64,000 bases of DNA from Nymphaea colorata (GCF_008831285.2 NC_045142.1:6436608-6500607); one strand, 5' to 3'; shown: positions 46,257-58,005, counted from the stretch's first letter. Made by a program: numbers and translations. Notes: a model not told the origin generated them from the sequence alone.

Positions 46257-47430
46257 TTGGATAGACGGTGTAGAACTACACGCCGACGATCATTAATCGA
46301 GAAAGACATCCGACGATCGTTGATCGAAGAGGAAGAAGTCCTGGCGACTCAATACAATCTGCGAAGCGCCAAGGGCAAGGGAATAGCCCAGTCTGACGAG
46401 ATGGATACGTCCCAGGGTCAGGAAGACCTGACCGAGATGGTGAACAAGCTGGCTACCGACGTATCTACTCATGAAGAGGCATTGGGTAATGCAGCTGAGT
46501 CCTTCAGGAAAATGAAGGACGAGGTGAAAGGCCTACGTGGACAGATGGCCGACCTAGTGGTCATGCATCAGTCACTTACTGACACAGTGACTGCACTGCA
46601 AGCTGAAGTTAAGGAACTTCAGGTAAAGAACCGCACACTACAACGACAGATCTCTGTTGGCGGAGGTGACGATCGGCCTGCGAGCGTCGACGTTCAGAGG
46701 CCAGCCAAATACAAAGGTACAAGGGACAGTCGAGTGATCGACAACTTTTTATTCCAAGTGGAATGTTATTTGGACCTACAAGGCGTTGTGGGGGACGACC
46801 TTCAGGTCAAGACTGTGGCAATGTTGCTGGAGGGCGACGCTGTGGCATGGTGAAGGAAACGGCTCGACATTCAGAAATGGACATACACAATAGACACTTT
46901 CGATGATTTTCAGCGAGAGTTAAGAACTTATTTCATGCCCCCGAATGCGACGCGCCATGCCTATCGGATGGTCGATGAATTGAAACATACGGGATCCTTG
47001 CGAGATTACGTGAGGGCCTATCAAAGGCTGATGTTAGATGTACCAGATATGCAAGAACAAGATAAACTGAACTGGTTTATTTTGGGACTTCAGTTGTGGG
47101 CACAATCCAAAGTGGAAATGAGTAACCCGAAGACCTTGGAGGATGCTTATGTGGTAGCAGAACGTTTGGCTGATACTCAGCGCAAGAGCTACACTAACAC
47201 TTTCAAGCCGTCGAAGAAGCTTGACAATGGAGGAAAGAAAGAGGATCGAAGGAAACGGAAAGATGAACCATCGGCTTAGCGTCAAGTCGAAAGGAGGACT
47301 TTCTTTCGCAGAAGTGACAACTCTCAAAACAGAGTGCTGAAATGTTGGTTCTGCGATGGTAGTCATTTGGCAAGACAATGTCCAAAGCGTGTAAACAAGG
47401 ACAATCAGACAACCTCTTCAAGGCAATCTG
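46257..47430 (+). pseudogene. Gypsy gag with zinc knuckle, two nonsense codons
   Basis: The first part contains a coiled coil (about residues 40-130, LTEMVNKLATDVSTHEEAL onward). The retrotransposon gag domain follows: PAKYKGTRDSRVIDNFLFQV, then after a TGA that replaces the Trp codon of the usual A-W-W motif (46851-46853), IDTFDDFQRELRTYF, LKHTGSLRDYVRAYQRLML and LNWFILGLQLWAQSKVEM. A second stop occurs at 47277-47279. The frame continues to CWFCDGSHLARQCP, a CX2CX4HX4C knuckle. All pieces are in the same frame, so only point mutations interrupt gag. Confidence 0.9.
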
Positions 47431-47900
47431 CTAATGCAACACAAGGTGAAGAAGGGGAAGGACCAAAGATGGGCGCACTTCAACTTCTAAACACCATAAA
47501 AATGAAAGAGAGAGTGAAGGTGACAGCGACACCTTCCAATGAACTCATGTATTTGGAAATTCTGGTAAATGGAAGACCTACCATGACTATGGTAGACACG
47601 GGAGCCACGCACAATTTCGTCTCAGATTAGGAGGCGAGGAGACTGGGCCTCACCCTTGAGAAGGGAGAGTTACGCATGAAGGCGGTGAACTCAGAGGCCA
47701 AACTCATCCACGGAGTGGCCCGGGATGCGGTTGTGAAGATTGAAAGTTGGTCAGGAAGGGCCAACTTCTCGGTGGTCCCGATGGATGATTTCCGGATGAT
47801 CTTAGGCATGGAGCTCCTCAGTACAACGAAAATAGTCCCAATGCTGCACTTACGCAGTATCAGTATCATGGACGAGAAGTCTCCTTGTACTGCCACCTAG
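47431..47900 (+). pseudogene. Gypsy aspartic protease
   Basis: Active-site phrase TMVDTGATHNFVSD (D-T-G-A intact) followed by an in-frame stop at 47628-47630, then RRLGLTLEKGELRMK and [14 protein letters not shown] (the I-L-G-M-x-x-L motif). Near 47888-47917 the 15-bp unit CTGCCACCTAGACGA is duplicated, adding a stop, and pol continues in a different frame. Confidence 0.88.
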
Positions 47901-47922
47901 ACGACTGCCACCTAGACGAGAG

Positions 47923-49500
47923 GTGGATCATGCCATCGAACTCATTCCTGGTGCCAAACCCCCGGCAATGGCACCTTATGGAATGACCCTTGCAGAATTG
48001 AAAGAACTTCGGCGACAACTGGACGAAATGCTAGCTGGAGGTATAATCAGGCCCTCTAAAGCTCCTTTTGGTGCACCAGTGTTATTTCAAGCGAAGCACG
48101 ATGACAACAAAAGACTATGTGTGAATTATCGAGCGTTGAACAAGGTAACGATGAAGAACAAGTACCCTTTACCTTTGATTGCAGATTTGTTTGATCATTT
48201 GGGCGGAGCCCGAGTATTTTCCAAGTTGGACCTCAGATCGGGATATTGGCAAGTTCGGATTGTTGACGGTGATGAGCCGAAGACAACTTCTGTCACTCGT
48301 TACGGTGCCATTGAATTGTTGGTAATGCCGTTCGGGTTGACGAATGCCCCAACCACCTTTTCGACTCTAATAAACAAGATATTCTATCCATACTTGGATA
48401 AGTTCGTGGTAGTCTATCTTGACGACATAGTAGTGTACAGCAGCTTCATGAGAGATTATGTGGAACACCTGCGAACCGTGTTCAAGGTGTTGGAAGAAAA
48501 CCAACTCTATGTGAAGCGCGAGAAGTGCTTGTTCGGCCAACAGGAAAACAGTTTTTTTGGACATATTGTTCGAAAATGTCAGCTGCGGATGGACACAGAA
48601 AAGGTGAAGGCAATTCATGATTGGAAGCCACCAATCAACGTACCAGAACAAAGTTCCTTTCTCGGTTTGGCGAATTACTATCAGCGATTCATTCAGGGGT
48701 ATTCTTTGATAACTACACCTCTCACTGACTTGCTGAAGAAGAACCAAACTTGGGCTTGGGAAGAACTCGAAAAAGAAGCCTTTGAAAAGTTGAAGAGGGC
48801 CTTGACACAGGAGCCTGTGCTCAGGTTGCTTGACCACACAAAGAAATTTGAAGTCCAGACGGATCCATCAGATTTTGCCATTGGTGGAGTTTTGATGCAG
48901 GAATGTCATCCAGTCGCATATGAGAGCCGAAAGCTGAAAGACACGGAGCGACGGTACTCCGTGCACGAAAGAGAAATGACGGCCATTGTTCATTGTCTTC
49001 GCACATGGATGCATTATTTATTGGGGTCCCAATTCGTGGTGAAGACTGATGATGTAGCCACAAGCTACTTCCAGACTCAAAAGAAGTTGAGTCCAAAACA
49101 GACCCGATGTCAGGAATTCCATGCAGAATATGATTTCGCCTTGGAGTATAAGGCAGGAAAAACAAACGTCGTAGCCAATGCACTGAGTCGGAAGGCAGAG
49201 TTGGCAGCTACTCGGATAGCATCATCCGAAGGACAACTCGAGAGTGCTCTTCTCTGGCAGATTCGAGAAGGCATGAAACAGGACCCAGTGGCCAAGCATT
49301 TGGTCGAAACAGCGGAGGCGGAAAAGACGCGACGATTCTGGCTTCGAGATGGACTTTTGATGGCAAAACGCGGACGGGTGTTCGTGCCTAGATGGGGCAA
49401 CCTTCGGCGAGAGTTGCTGAAGGAATGTCATGACTCGTTGTGGGCTAGCCATCCAGGCCAAGAGCAGACGCTGGCACTCCTTGAACGTGGCTACTACTAG
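47923..49500 (+). pseudogene. Gypsy reverse transcriptase, RNase H and integrase zinc-finger start
   Basis: A long uninterrupted frame. [65 protein letters not shown] and the catalytic YLDDIVVYS. RNase [32 protein letters not shown], then [10 protein letters not shown] where TDHxxL is usual, and [10 protein letters not shown] where the family has NVVADALSRK. The last change replaces a catalytic Asp with Asn. The H2C2 zinc finger begins ([12 protein letters not shown]), and the frame stops at TAG 49498-49500 where the family has Trp (YYW). The GTG at 47923 is not a natural start; pol would be made by frameshift or suppression. Confidence 0.93.
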
Positions 49501-50330
49501 CCACAGATGCGCGACGACGTTGAAGCCTATGTGAAAACATGCTTGATTTGCCAGCAGGACAAGGGAACAAATCAGAAGCCTGCCGATCTCCTGGAATCTC
49601 TTCCTATTCCAGAACGTTCGTGCGAATGCCTCTCCATGGACTTCATCGTCAGCTTACCTAAAGTTGACGGCTTCAGCTCCATCTTTGTGGTTGTTGATAG
49701 ATTTTCAAAGTATGCTACCTTCATCCCAGCATCTAAGAAATGTATAGCGGAGAAGACGGCAGAGTTGTTCGTGAAGCATATAGTCAAGCACTGGGGCGTG
49801 CCGAAAAGCATTGTCAATGACCGGGACACTCGCTTCACAGGGAAATTTTGGTGCGAAGTATTTCGTTTGTTGGGTTCAGATTTATTATTCTCAACAAGTT
49901 TCCACCCTCAAACGGACGGCCAAACTGAACGAATCAACGGATTGTTGGAACAGTACCTTCGGCACTATGTCAGCGCGAATCAAAAAGGTTGGGTGAAATT
50001 GTTGGATGTAGCTCAATTTTGCTACAATTTGCAGAAGAGCGAGTCTTCTGTTCGAAATAGCCACTGGACAACAGCCGTTGATGCCGCATACCCTTGCAGC
50101 CCAAGAAAAAGGAAGACCCACTTTTGCCTACCAGTTCGTTCGCGATTGGCAGGAACGAACGGAAATGACTAAGACGTTCTTACACAAGGCCGCCAAAAAG
50201 ATAAAAAAGTTTACAGATCGGAATCGAAAGCCAATGGAATTCCGAGTGGGTGATCAAGTCCTCATGAAGCTCTATTCTGATCGCACGAGCATTTTCCGTG
50301 GTCGACAAAGGTCATTAATCCGTCGAATGT
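49501..50330 (+). pseudogene. Gypsy integrase, truncated
   Basis: Continues in the RT frame after a single nonsense codon: CLICQQDKG completes the zinc finger, then the catalytic core with SMDFIVSLP (D), VNDRDTRFTGKFW (D) and HPQTDGQTERINGLLEQYL (E). After SESSV a frame change occurs; VGDQVLMKLYSDRTSIFRGR in another frame is the domain after the core. The sequence breaks off at LIRR where LIR-B begins, so any chromodomain is lost. Confidence 0.9.
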
Positions 50331-50339
50331 CATCCATTA

Positions 50340-50591
50340 CATTTTACGTGAAAACTCAGACGCCACAATCCAAGCCATCGACGGAGGCCAAAAACTCTGC
50401 CAGCATACGGGCGCGCGGGAGAGAGTGTGGGAAGAGAGACCGATCCTAACTGTACGGGTGGAATAGTTGGGGGAAGGGGCGGGAGACTTGGCAGGGTCTT
50501 CGGGGTCCTCTGATTCCATATGCGCGACCACCAGCCGTGCCCCGAGTGGCGTCCCCGACGACGACGACTGTGCCTCCTTCTCCTCCGCCAT
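50340..50591 (-). pseudogene. Captured first-exon-like fragment in the left outer arm of LIR-B
   Basis: On the minus strand an ATG in good plant context (GGATGGCGGAGG) opens MAEEKEAQSSSSGTPLGARL, then VVAHMESEDPEDPAKSPAPS and about 40 more residues. The right arm copy (52500-52718, plus) keeps the ARLVVAQMEP and EDPAKSPAPSPNYST portions, but its first codons are frameshifted. GC-rich DNA, an Ala/Ser/Glu-rich start and preservation in both arms suggest a captured host 5' exon. I do not recognise the protein. Confidence 0.45.
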
Positions 50592-51616
50592 CCGTCCTTT
50601 TCCGTTTCTTTCTGATGGGAGAGAGAACGAAAGAAACAGATGAACTGATTCTAATTCTGGCGCCCGCACTTTCTCCCCTGCAAATCTCTCCCGCTTGCGG
50701 GAATAGCGACTTCTCTTTGACGTCCCACCCGCTGCCTAGTAGAAGGGGATTCAGGCTTCCTGTCACCCTGCTCGACCACTTTCGGGTTCCCCTCTACGTC
50801 AAGCCTTCATGATATTTTTTTCCTTTCCTTTTTTCAGAAGCAATTTCAGTTCAGACCCATGCTTTTATGTCTAATCGTGTAAGTGACTTCACCTTCCCGA
50901 CGAGCTTCCACTCTCTTCACCCGTGCTAAATACTTATTTAAAATGTGAGTTTTACATTTGCTTTCTTGTTATAAGAAATATGGGGCTACCTTCACTAATA
51001 CTGCTCCTTCTGATTCTAGTTCCAAAAAAAAATATGCGATGAACGAAATGGCAGATTGGTAGTTACGTCCTTTTATTATAAGCCAAATTATTTTTTAACT
51101 TTTAAAAACAATTAGGTAAACACAAATGTTCAAATTATCATGATATAAAAGGCCCATTTTTGTCAATTCAGTAATGGTAGCACTGCTGGTACGCACCTCC
51201 GAGCGGGTTCGGCAGCCGGTCCTGGTCCCTCGACGAGCTCCCATTCTCCCCTACCGCATTCGCCTCCATTTCCTCACATCTGAAGCGGAAACAAACGGTA
51301 GAAACAAAAATGCACGACACGGAACAAAATACCCTACGAAGAGGAAAGGAAAATCAGGAAAAATATGTGTCTCTCTCTCTCTGGTGTAGTAGGCAGTAGG
51401 TGCTAGGGTTTTTCTTTCCCTCTTCCTTTTTCTAAGCGTTTTTCCTTTTTCACCGTTTGGTTAGAAACTTTTTCTGGTTTTGCTTTTCCCACTCGGTTGA
51501 GCCTACGAGAGGAAGGAGCCAGATGGGGCCCAACGGACGCATGGCAACAGATCCACAGACAGTTGGAAAAAGGAAGAGGGAAAGAAAAACCCTAGCACCT
51601 ACTGCCTATTACAACA

Positions 51617-51619
<3 letters not shown>

Positions 51620-51650
<31 letters not shown>
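51620..51650. repeat. (GA)n microsatellite in LIR-B
   Basis: About 15 GA units, inverted counterpart of the shorter CT run at 51370-51382 in the other arm. Confidence 0.9.
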
Positions 51651-51655
<5 letters not shown>

Positions 51656-51779
51656 CCTGATTTTCCTTTCCTCTTCCTTCATGTTTTGCTTTGAGTAGAG
51701 TCAGTCTTTGTTTGTCTTAGTAGGGTGTCTTGTTCCGTATCGTGCATTTTTGTTTCTACCGTTTGTTTCCGCTTCAGAT

Positions 51780-51900
51780 GTGAGGAAATGGAGGCCAGTG
51801 CGGTAGGGGAGAATGGGAGCTCGACGAGGGACCGGGACCGGCTGCCGAACCTGCTCGGAGGTGTGTATCGGCAGTGTTTCGCCAATGCCCATTTCGGTTC
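51780..51900 (+). pseudogene. Exon-like fragment in the inner arm of LIR-B
   Basis: Frame CEEMEASAVGENGSSTRDRD then RLPNLLGGVYRQCF on the plus strand; its inverted copy (51290-51185, minus) reads MEANAVGENGSSSRDQDRLP. Both keep the frame despite several base differences, which hints at protein-coding origin. No family assigned. Confidence 0.35.
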
Positions 51901-52982
51901 TCCGTGCGCCAACAGCCCTCATGTTGGCCACGCCGCACTGGTACGACTTTGGAGAAGAAGAAAGAACTCCTCCTTTTTTCTCCTTCTAGGGGAATATCAC
52001 ACCCTTTGGAAGAATAACGTTCTCATTTTACTTCACATGCATTGTGCACAAGTCTTTTAGATGGAACTAATGGCACCTTCCACTTGGTGGTAAGCTTTTC
52101 TGTTGCATCAATTGAGACAACTGGAATTGAAAGTCACTTCAGGTTGGGAGGAAAAGAAGTCTTTAGCACGGGTGAAGAGAGCGGAAGCTCATAGCAAAAA
52201 TTTCGGGAAGGTGAATCACTTAGACGATTAGACATAAAAGCATGGGTCTGAACTGAAATTGCTTCTGAAAAAAAGAAAGAAAAAAAATATCATGAAGGCT
52301 TGACGTAGAGGGGAACGGGAAAGTGGTCGAGCAGGTCGGTGAGAGGAAGCCTGAATCCTCTTCTACTAGGCAGTGGGTGGGCCGTCAGAGAGAAGTTGCT
52401 ATTCCCGCGGGCGGGAGAGATTTGCAGAGGAGAAAGTGTGGGCGCCAGAATTATAATCCGTTCATCCATTACTTTCGTTCTCTCTCCCATCAGAAAGAAA
52501 CCGAAAAGGATGGATGGCGAAGGAGAAGGAGGCGCTGTCGTTGTCGTCGGGGACGGCCACACGGGGCACGGCTGGTGGTCGCGCAGATGGAACCAAAGTA
52601 CCCCGAAGACCCTGCCAAGTCTCCTGCCCCTTCCCCCAACTATTCCACGTGTAAGGTCAGGATCGGTCTCGCTTCCCCCACTCTTTCCCGCACGTGCTTG
52701 TGCTGGGGGAGTTTTTGACTCCGTCCATGACTTGGATTGTGGCATCTGATTTTTCATGTAAAAAGTAATGGCTGGCATTAGACGGATAAGGGTTTGATTT
52801 TTAGGTGAGATTTGTAATAGTTGGTGGTCATTTTTGGTTGAGGATGAGGAAGCATCAGTTACTTGTTTCGTTGGGATTTGATTGTCCATTGCCGAAATAC
52901 AATGTTCGAACGGTTTATTTTCGATGTGAACAGAATTTTGAGTGGTTCGAATCAGGCAGCGTTAATTGTGGAGTTAATTTGC

Positions 52983-55900
52983 TGATTCAGAGAAGCAGCA
53001 ATAACTCAAGTGGTTCATTGCATCATTCTGAATCTTCCACCTCTAGTTGTGGCTTGTACACTCCCGTAGTGCGCGCGCACACACACACACAGACATTTGA
53101 GCATCTTACACGTACGGGTGAGACTGCCTAATCCTAGGATATTTGAGCATCTACGGCTAAGATGAAGGTAAAAAATATAGCAAACTAGTTTAATCCCACA
53201 CCAAATCAAAAATAAACTATCCTAAGAAAGCATTCAAAATAAATAAAGATAAAAAAGACAGAAAGGAAACACCTAAATCATTACCCAGAGACTGAATTGC
53301 TTAGTCTCAAGAAGCGTTTGACCAGAAGAGAGTGGCTTGTCACTAGTGCTTTGGAACAAAAAATGTGACCTAGACTTTCTTAAAACATACCCTAAAACAG
53401 TCTAATTTAAACAGAATTTTGGCCAAGAGGCCCTTTTCCACCAAGGAGCGTAGCAGGGTTAGGGTTTTTCCCAACTGTAGCACAAGGTGTCCACCTTGGA
53501 GTTTGGTGCCTTGGCTTCCTTCATGCTCTCTCTATTTATAACTATCCAAGGGGAGAACTTTTCTCCTCGATAAATACAAAAAATAAATATTGTATGGGAA
53601 CTAGTGCCACATACTAAATCAAGCCATATTTCATGAAATCTTGACATTTTAAGCAAATTTTTGCTAAGAAACATGATTTGATTGATCAAAACTAATATCT
53701 GACTCTTAACTTGAAATCTAAATCCAATCCATGTTTGCTGTTTATGTTTAAATTATATAGATAATAAATATACAAAAATGATATCTGAATCCAAATTTTG
53801 AATGGAATAGCCTAAGAACTTTGTCCTTGCATGAAATATGTCTACCAATATTGGTTTGTCGAGTCCATATAAAATATCGGCCAATATATTAATAAAACAA
53901 CAAAGGTATTAATCTCTTTATCTTATTTTCTATGCAATGTAGCTTGAGCATCAGCATGTGCAATATTAATTTTCTAGGATCCCAATATAATTTGGAACGC
54001 AAGTGATTTGGAATCTGATACCTACAATATGCATTTGACTTGTTGGGACTGATTCTCTAAAATATAGAATCATTATTTATCGATTACTGTCATTTATTAT
54101 ATATAGGTAATTTTAAGAATGGATATAATAACCTATAGGTTCTTTTGAGTATATATTTCTTTCTTCATTAATATTCTTAGATGTAAGCATCTTAAAATGA
54201 AACACAAGCATTGTCATTAGAGGCATATGGCACACTGCATGAACTATGCGCTTGACGTGCTTCAGCCAGCAAAATGGCTCAAGGTGGCTAGGTGAAGGGT
54301 CATAAACAGATGTGTACCTACCGACAGTTAAGCATTGCCGGGATAAGTCTGCCTAAACCACATTCCACTGAGATGAGTTTATCTCTTTCTCTCAAATCAT
54401 CTCTCTCAGCAGTTGGTTGCTAATTGGAAACATTTAAACATTCAATTGCATATTACTTATTGCAAATGAGGACAACCGACATAACTTCTCTCTTGCTCTG
54501 TTGCCATATGGGCTGCCTAGTAGCAGCCCATGCCCATCGCCCTCTCTCATTTTTTCTCTAAATTTTTGCTTGCGTATATATATATATATATGTGTGTATG
54601 TGTGTGTGTATTTGGCATTCTTTTCCTCTGTTACTGTGACTGTTACTGTGAGATTATATTTTTCATCCTTGTGTGTCTAAGTACCCGGCTATAAGAAGAG
54701 TCATAACCCTTCTAGTTTTCTTTTCTTATTTTGCTTTTGATTGCCTACCTGCTCACCTGATTGAATTCATGTGATTTTCTGTTGTATAGTACGTTAGGTG
54801 ATAGTTTATAAACTGTTTAATTATGAGCTATGGCAACAGTCAACACAAGTTAAATATGCTTTTTTATCTTGTTCTTGAATATTTGTTATTTCAGTTGTTT
54901 TTCATGTTTTAGCATTATTTTATGGATATTATATACATTGCAATTTTGTCATGAAGCGTATGCTTCGCTTCGCTTCATGTCACTTTGTCGTGCTTCATAG
55001 GCTTAGTACTTCATTTTGCCTCATAACGTTTTACGTTAACATCGTACACATGTAGGTGCCAAAACTCCACCTTTACATGCTAGAACACAAACCTTTGGAA
55101 CTCTCAGTTGTCACACACTCACACTCACTCTTCTCTCTCTCTCGGTCTTCCCTTTCTCTTAAACCTCCGGAAATATTAACTGTAGCTCAACTTAAAGTTA
55201 ACGCATTTGCTGATACTAATTTAATAATAAAAATAAGGAGCAGTCTTGGTTAAAGTGTTGTCATAAACTATTAATTAGAGTTTTTTTTTTCTTTTCTAAG
55301 CAGACTTTTGCATGTCCCAAGCCATGATTTTATGTTGATAGCATATGAACATAAAATTGTATAATTTTGTTCGACATTAACCAAACTGAATGGCTATTTT
55401 GGGGGTTCGAGCACGAGATGCAAGAAGAAACGTCTATCCATGAGCTACCTGTGACTCATCAAAAAGCATGACTGGGTAATTTGACCAATTTACTGCATGA
55501 GTGCCAAGTTTGAAATCAATCAAGTCTGCATCAGGATTTGGCTGCATAAATGTGATGCATGAGAGTTTGATCCATTTTTATGTGGGCAGTTTCAAATTTC
55601 AAGACAAACCGTTATACACAGAAAAACAAAAGATCAAGAACCTTTTCCTTGTTAGCCAAGAAGCACCATACTGCCTTATGTAGATGTCCTCAAACCCGCT
55701 TCTCCTTTCTTTTAACACTAAAGTGAGTGTTTAAAGCATGTATTTGAACCACGTTTAGTGTGACCTGAAACCCAATGCATGCTGCTAAAAATTCTTAAGG
55801 GTGCCATAATTGCATGGCACTTTCAAATGGTACTTTGAAGGCAAAATGCTATTAACGTGTGTCTAGGGTGACCATCGAAACTTGGTTTTGTCAAAAACTC

Positions 55901-56000
55901 AATTTTCATAAATTGATATTTCCAAAATGGAGCAAGTAATTAAAAATGAATGGTAATTGAGCTAAAAATATAGTTTTTATTTTTTTTATAGTAGTGTTCA
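52983..56000 (-). repeat. R1 dispersed repeat, copy B (most complete)
   Basis: Reference copy for the family. It includes the start shared with copy D (GAAGCAGCAATAACTCAAG), the TATA region, the segment with CAATATATT and CCAATATTGG words, ATTGCAAATGAGGACAAC, the GGTGATAGTTTATAA region and the GCTGCTAAAAATTCTTAAGG end. A (CA)n run at 53074-53095 and a (TA)n/(TG)n run at 54573-54612 lie inside. No coding frame matches a known family. Confidence 0.8.
53531..53540 (-). promoter_or_regulatory. TATA box of R1 copy B
   Basis: The minus strand reads TATAAATAGA. About 750 bp downstream is LIR-B. Confidence 0.55.
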
Positions 56001-56520
56001 CATTATTTGCAGAGTTTAGAGTTTAATATGACACAAGTCGTGCTTTTGAAATTTTCAGCATACCAACTTAAAATTGTACCATTTTTTCTCAACATTAACT
56101 AAAGTATTTGGTGCCCTTTTTGGGAGTTGATCACAAGATGGTGGAAGAGATGCCAATCGACAAGTTAATAGTGACTCAGCAGAAAGCGAGACTGGGTAAT
56201 TAGACCAACTGGCTGCATGTGTTTGGTGTTGGAGACCAATCAAGTATACAGGCCGATTTGGCTGCGGCTTGGATAAAAGTACCAAGAAAGAATTGGTTAA
56301 AAGTGATGCACGGGAAATTGATTCATTTTTATATGGGCATGTCAATTTTTGAGAAAGACATTTGAACGGTTTTCTGGCAAAACGGAAGAAGAAGAAAACT
56401 TTCCTTTTCAACCAATAAGCACCATAATTCCTTACCAAGTTATCCTGAAACCCACATCCCTTTTCCACCAAAATTAGATCAACTATTTAGAGCTTGCATT
56501 TGAGTACTGCCATTATCATC
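55310..56520. repeat. Diverged tandem duplication, period about 740 bp
   Basis: Units 55310-55780 and 56050-56520 share ACATTAAC...AA, ACTGGGTAATT, ACCAATCAAGT, GGATTTGGCTGC or GATTTGGCTGC, GATTCATTTTTATATGGGC-type phrases and AGCACCATA in the same order. R1 sequence (55840-56000) lies between the units. Confidence 0.7.
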
Positions 56521-57679
56521 TGCCCGTCTACCAAATGGGTTTTGATACTGTAATTGAAACTCGCACTGGCATTTTTTATGATAAGATTAATTTAAAATTA
56601 ATGAATCCTAGCTCCACCTTACTCATGGACTTTGTAGTTGAATATTGTTTTTTTATATTGTTAATTATCACAAAACAGAATGTATGGATGTTATTTTCAC
56701 TGCCAATGTTTTCTGGCTGCACTTGTCACACATACAAGAGATTTTTAATTGTTTAAAGGAAAATGTTGAAAAACTAACATACATAAAGTTTTTGCTTATA
56801 ATTAATCAGAGATGCACTTAAGTTTTTTATATTGTTAAGACTGAGTCGACTTTTTCCAACATAAATAAAAGAAACCAAATACTCTTCTATCTGAAAGAGC
56901 TTTCTAAAACAATTTCATCACTATACTACAAACAGGCTGCTAACTTCCTATTAAATTTAGAAATGCGAATTAGGTGTCTGAGCTGATCTTCAAGCCGAAT
57001 TAAATTCTAGAAATCCATTCCTAACCATAGTTTGGACAGAACAGAAGGAGGTATAGAATCGAAGGGAAGAACACCATCCCTCATTTACTGTGGGAAAGGA
57101 TAGAATGGTTGCATGCGACAGTTTTAGCAAATTCAGCATAACCAGAGTGACCAGACAGGCACACACTATAAAAATAATGGGTTATAGTGTCCTGTCATTA
57201 CCGGGAGGATTCGAGGTGACCAGATATATACCAGTGATGTAAAGGTATAAATCTATACAGGTTGTCCAAATACCATTGTCACAGATGAAGCCTTATTCTG
57301 CCCTCGACAAAAGCCTTGTGTCTCCTGTTAAAAAAGGAAACAACAAAACAGAGCATCCCATTTTCTCTTTTCCCCTCTTTCTCTCCTTCCCTCCCTCCCT
57401 CCGATCTCTCTGCGTTTTCGCACTGGGGAGCATGTTTAGAGATTTGCTCCTGGTTTCCTTCACTCTGATTCAGTGTGTGTAAGAGATAGCCGTCTGGTTC
57501 TGTCACTATGGTTAGGGTTTTCTAAGCTGTGAGACAGAAAGAGGTGAATCGTTCTCCAAGAAGGCGACTCGGGGAAAACCTAACGCCATCGGTCTGGTCG
57601 TCACTTTTCCTGCTGCTGCTGCTGCTTTGTAGTAACACGAGTAATACTATATGGAGTAATAAGATCGATGTGTATGAAA
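56521..57679. other. Intergenic, no confirmed gene
   Basis: 57360-57660 is CT-rich and then GC-richer, with a short (CTG)n run near 57609-57628; it resembles a plant 5' leader, but no frame of recognisable protein follows. Confidence 0.4.
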
Positions 57680-58005
57680 TAAATGATCCCACACTAATTC
57701 TTTTTTATCCTTCAGGAAATATAGTTTGAACCTATCCGATTGTTGGTTGAGTTTGTAGGTTCAAATAATCTCTGAAACTATTATTTCTTTTTCGATCAAG
57801 CTAAAGCTTTCTTCAGCACGAATATATGCGGGTATACACCGAATAAACGGGCACAAACTCATAGTAGTGCCCAACTTACTATTTTGATTTGAGCATAGTG
57901 CCTGCATCAAAAACAAAATTTAGTTCATTCATGCTCTGTGTAGGTCGTTATTAGTTTCTGAAGTTCTATCCTTTGGCACTGCAGAAAATGTCCCTTCATA
58001 TTCCT
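57680..58005. repeat. One arm of the foldback element family of 24740-26900
   Basis: TATAGTTTGAACC, TGTTGGTTGAG, CGATCAAGCTAAAGC, TTCAGCACGAATATAT and TTCATTCATGCTCTGTGTAG match the right arm (and the inverted left arm) of the other copy, ending AATGTCCCTT. The opposite arm is absent. Confidence 0.7.

Larger units (their letters stand above)
45774..50330 (+). mobile_element. Ty3/gypsy retrotransposon, 3'-truncated
   Basis: Layout: 5' LTR, PBS, gag, zinc knuckle, protease, RT, RNase H, integrase, all plus strand. Gag-protease lie in one frame and pol in another, as in many gypsy elements. The 3' end (integrase tail, PPT and 3' LTR) is missing: the sequence stops inside the phrase RQRSLIRR, where LIR-B begins. 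Only a few nonsense changes separate the domains, so decay is modest. No second LTR is present in the window, so age and TSD cannot be assessed. Confidence 0.9.
50314..52777. mobile_element. Large near-palindromic inverted repeat LIR-B
   Basis: Outer arms 50314-50935 and 52178-52777 are inverted copies (CCATTACATTTTACGTG against TACATGTAAAAAGTAATGG-type sequence; TCTCTCCCATCAGAAAGAAA against TTTCTTTCTGATGGGAGAGA). Inner arms 51195-51433 and 51569-51872 also pair (TCCGAGCGGGTTCGGCAGCC against GGCTGCCGAACCTGCTCGGA). The loop is about 135 bp. Each arm has a private segment (50936-51190 and 51873-52175). The arms are far more GC-rich than the surroundings. LIR-B interrupts the gypsy element on its left and has R1 copy B on its right, pointing at it. 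Confidence 0.85.

Noticed and set aside
48367-49461. Long antisense frames over the gypsy RT/RNase H
   Set aside because: Shadows of the clearly coding plus-strand pol frame.
52290-52889. 199-codon minus-strand frame over the right arm of LIR-B
   Set aside because: Antisense to the exon-like frame that has an ATG in good context in the other arm; Pro/Ser-rich composition follows from GC-rich antisense DNA. Kept only as part of LIR-B.
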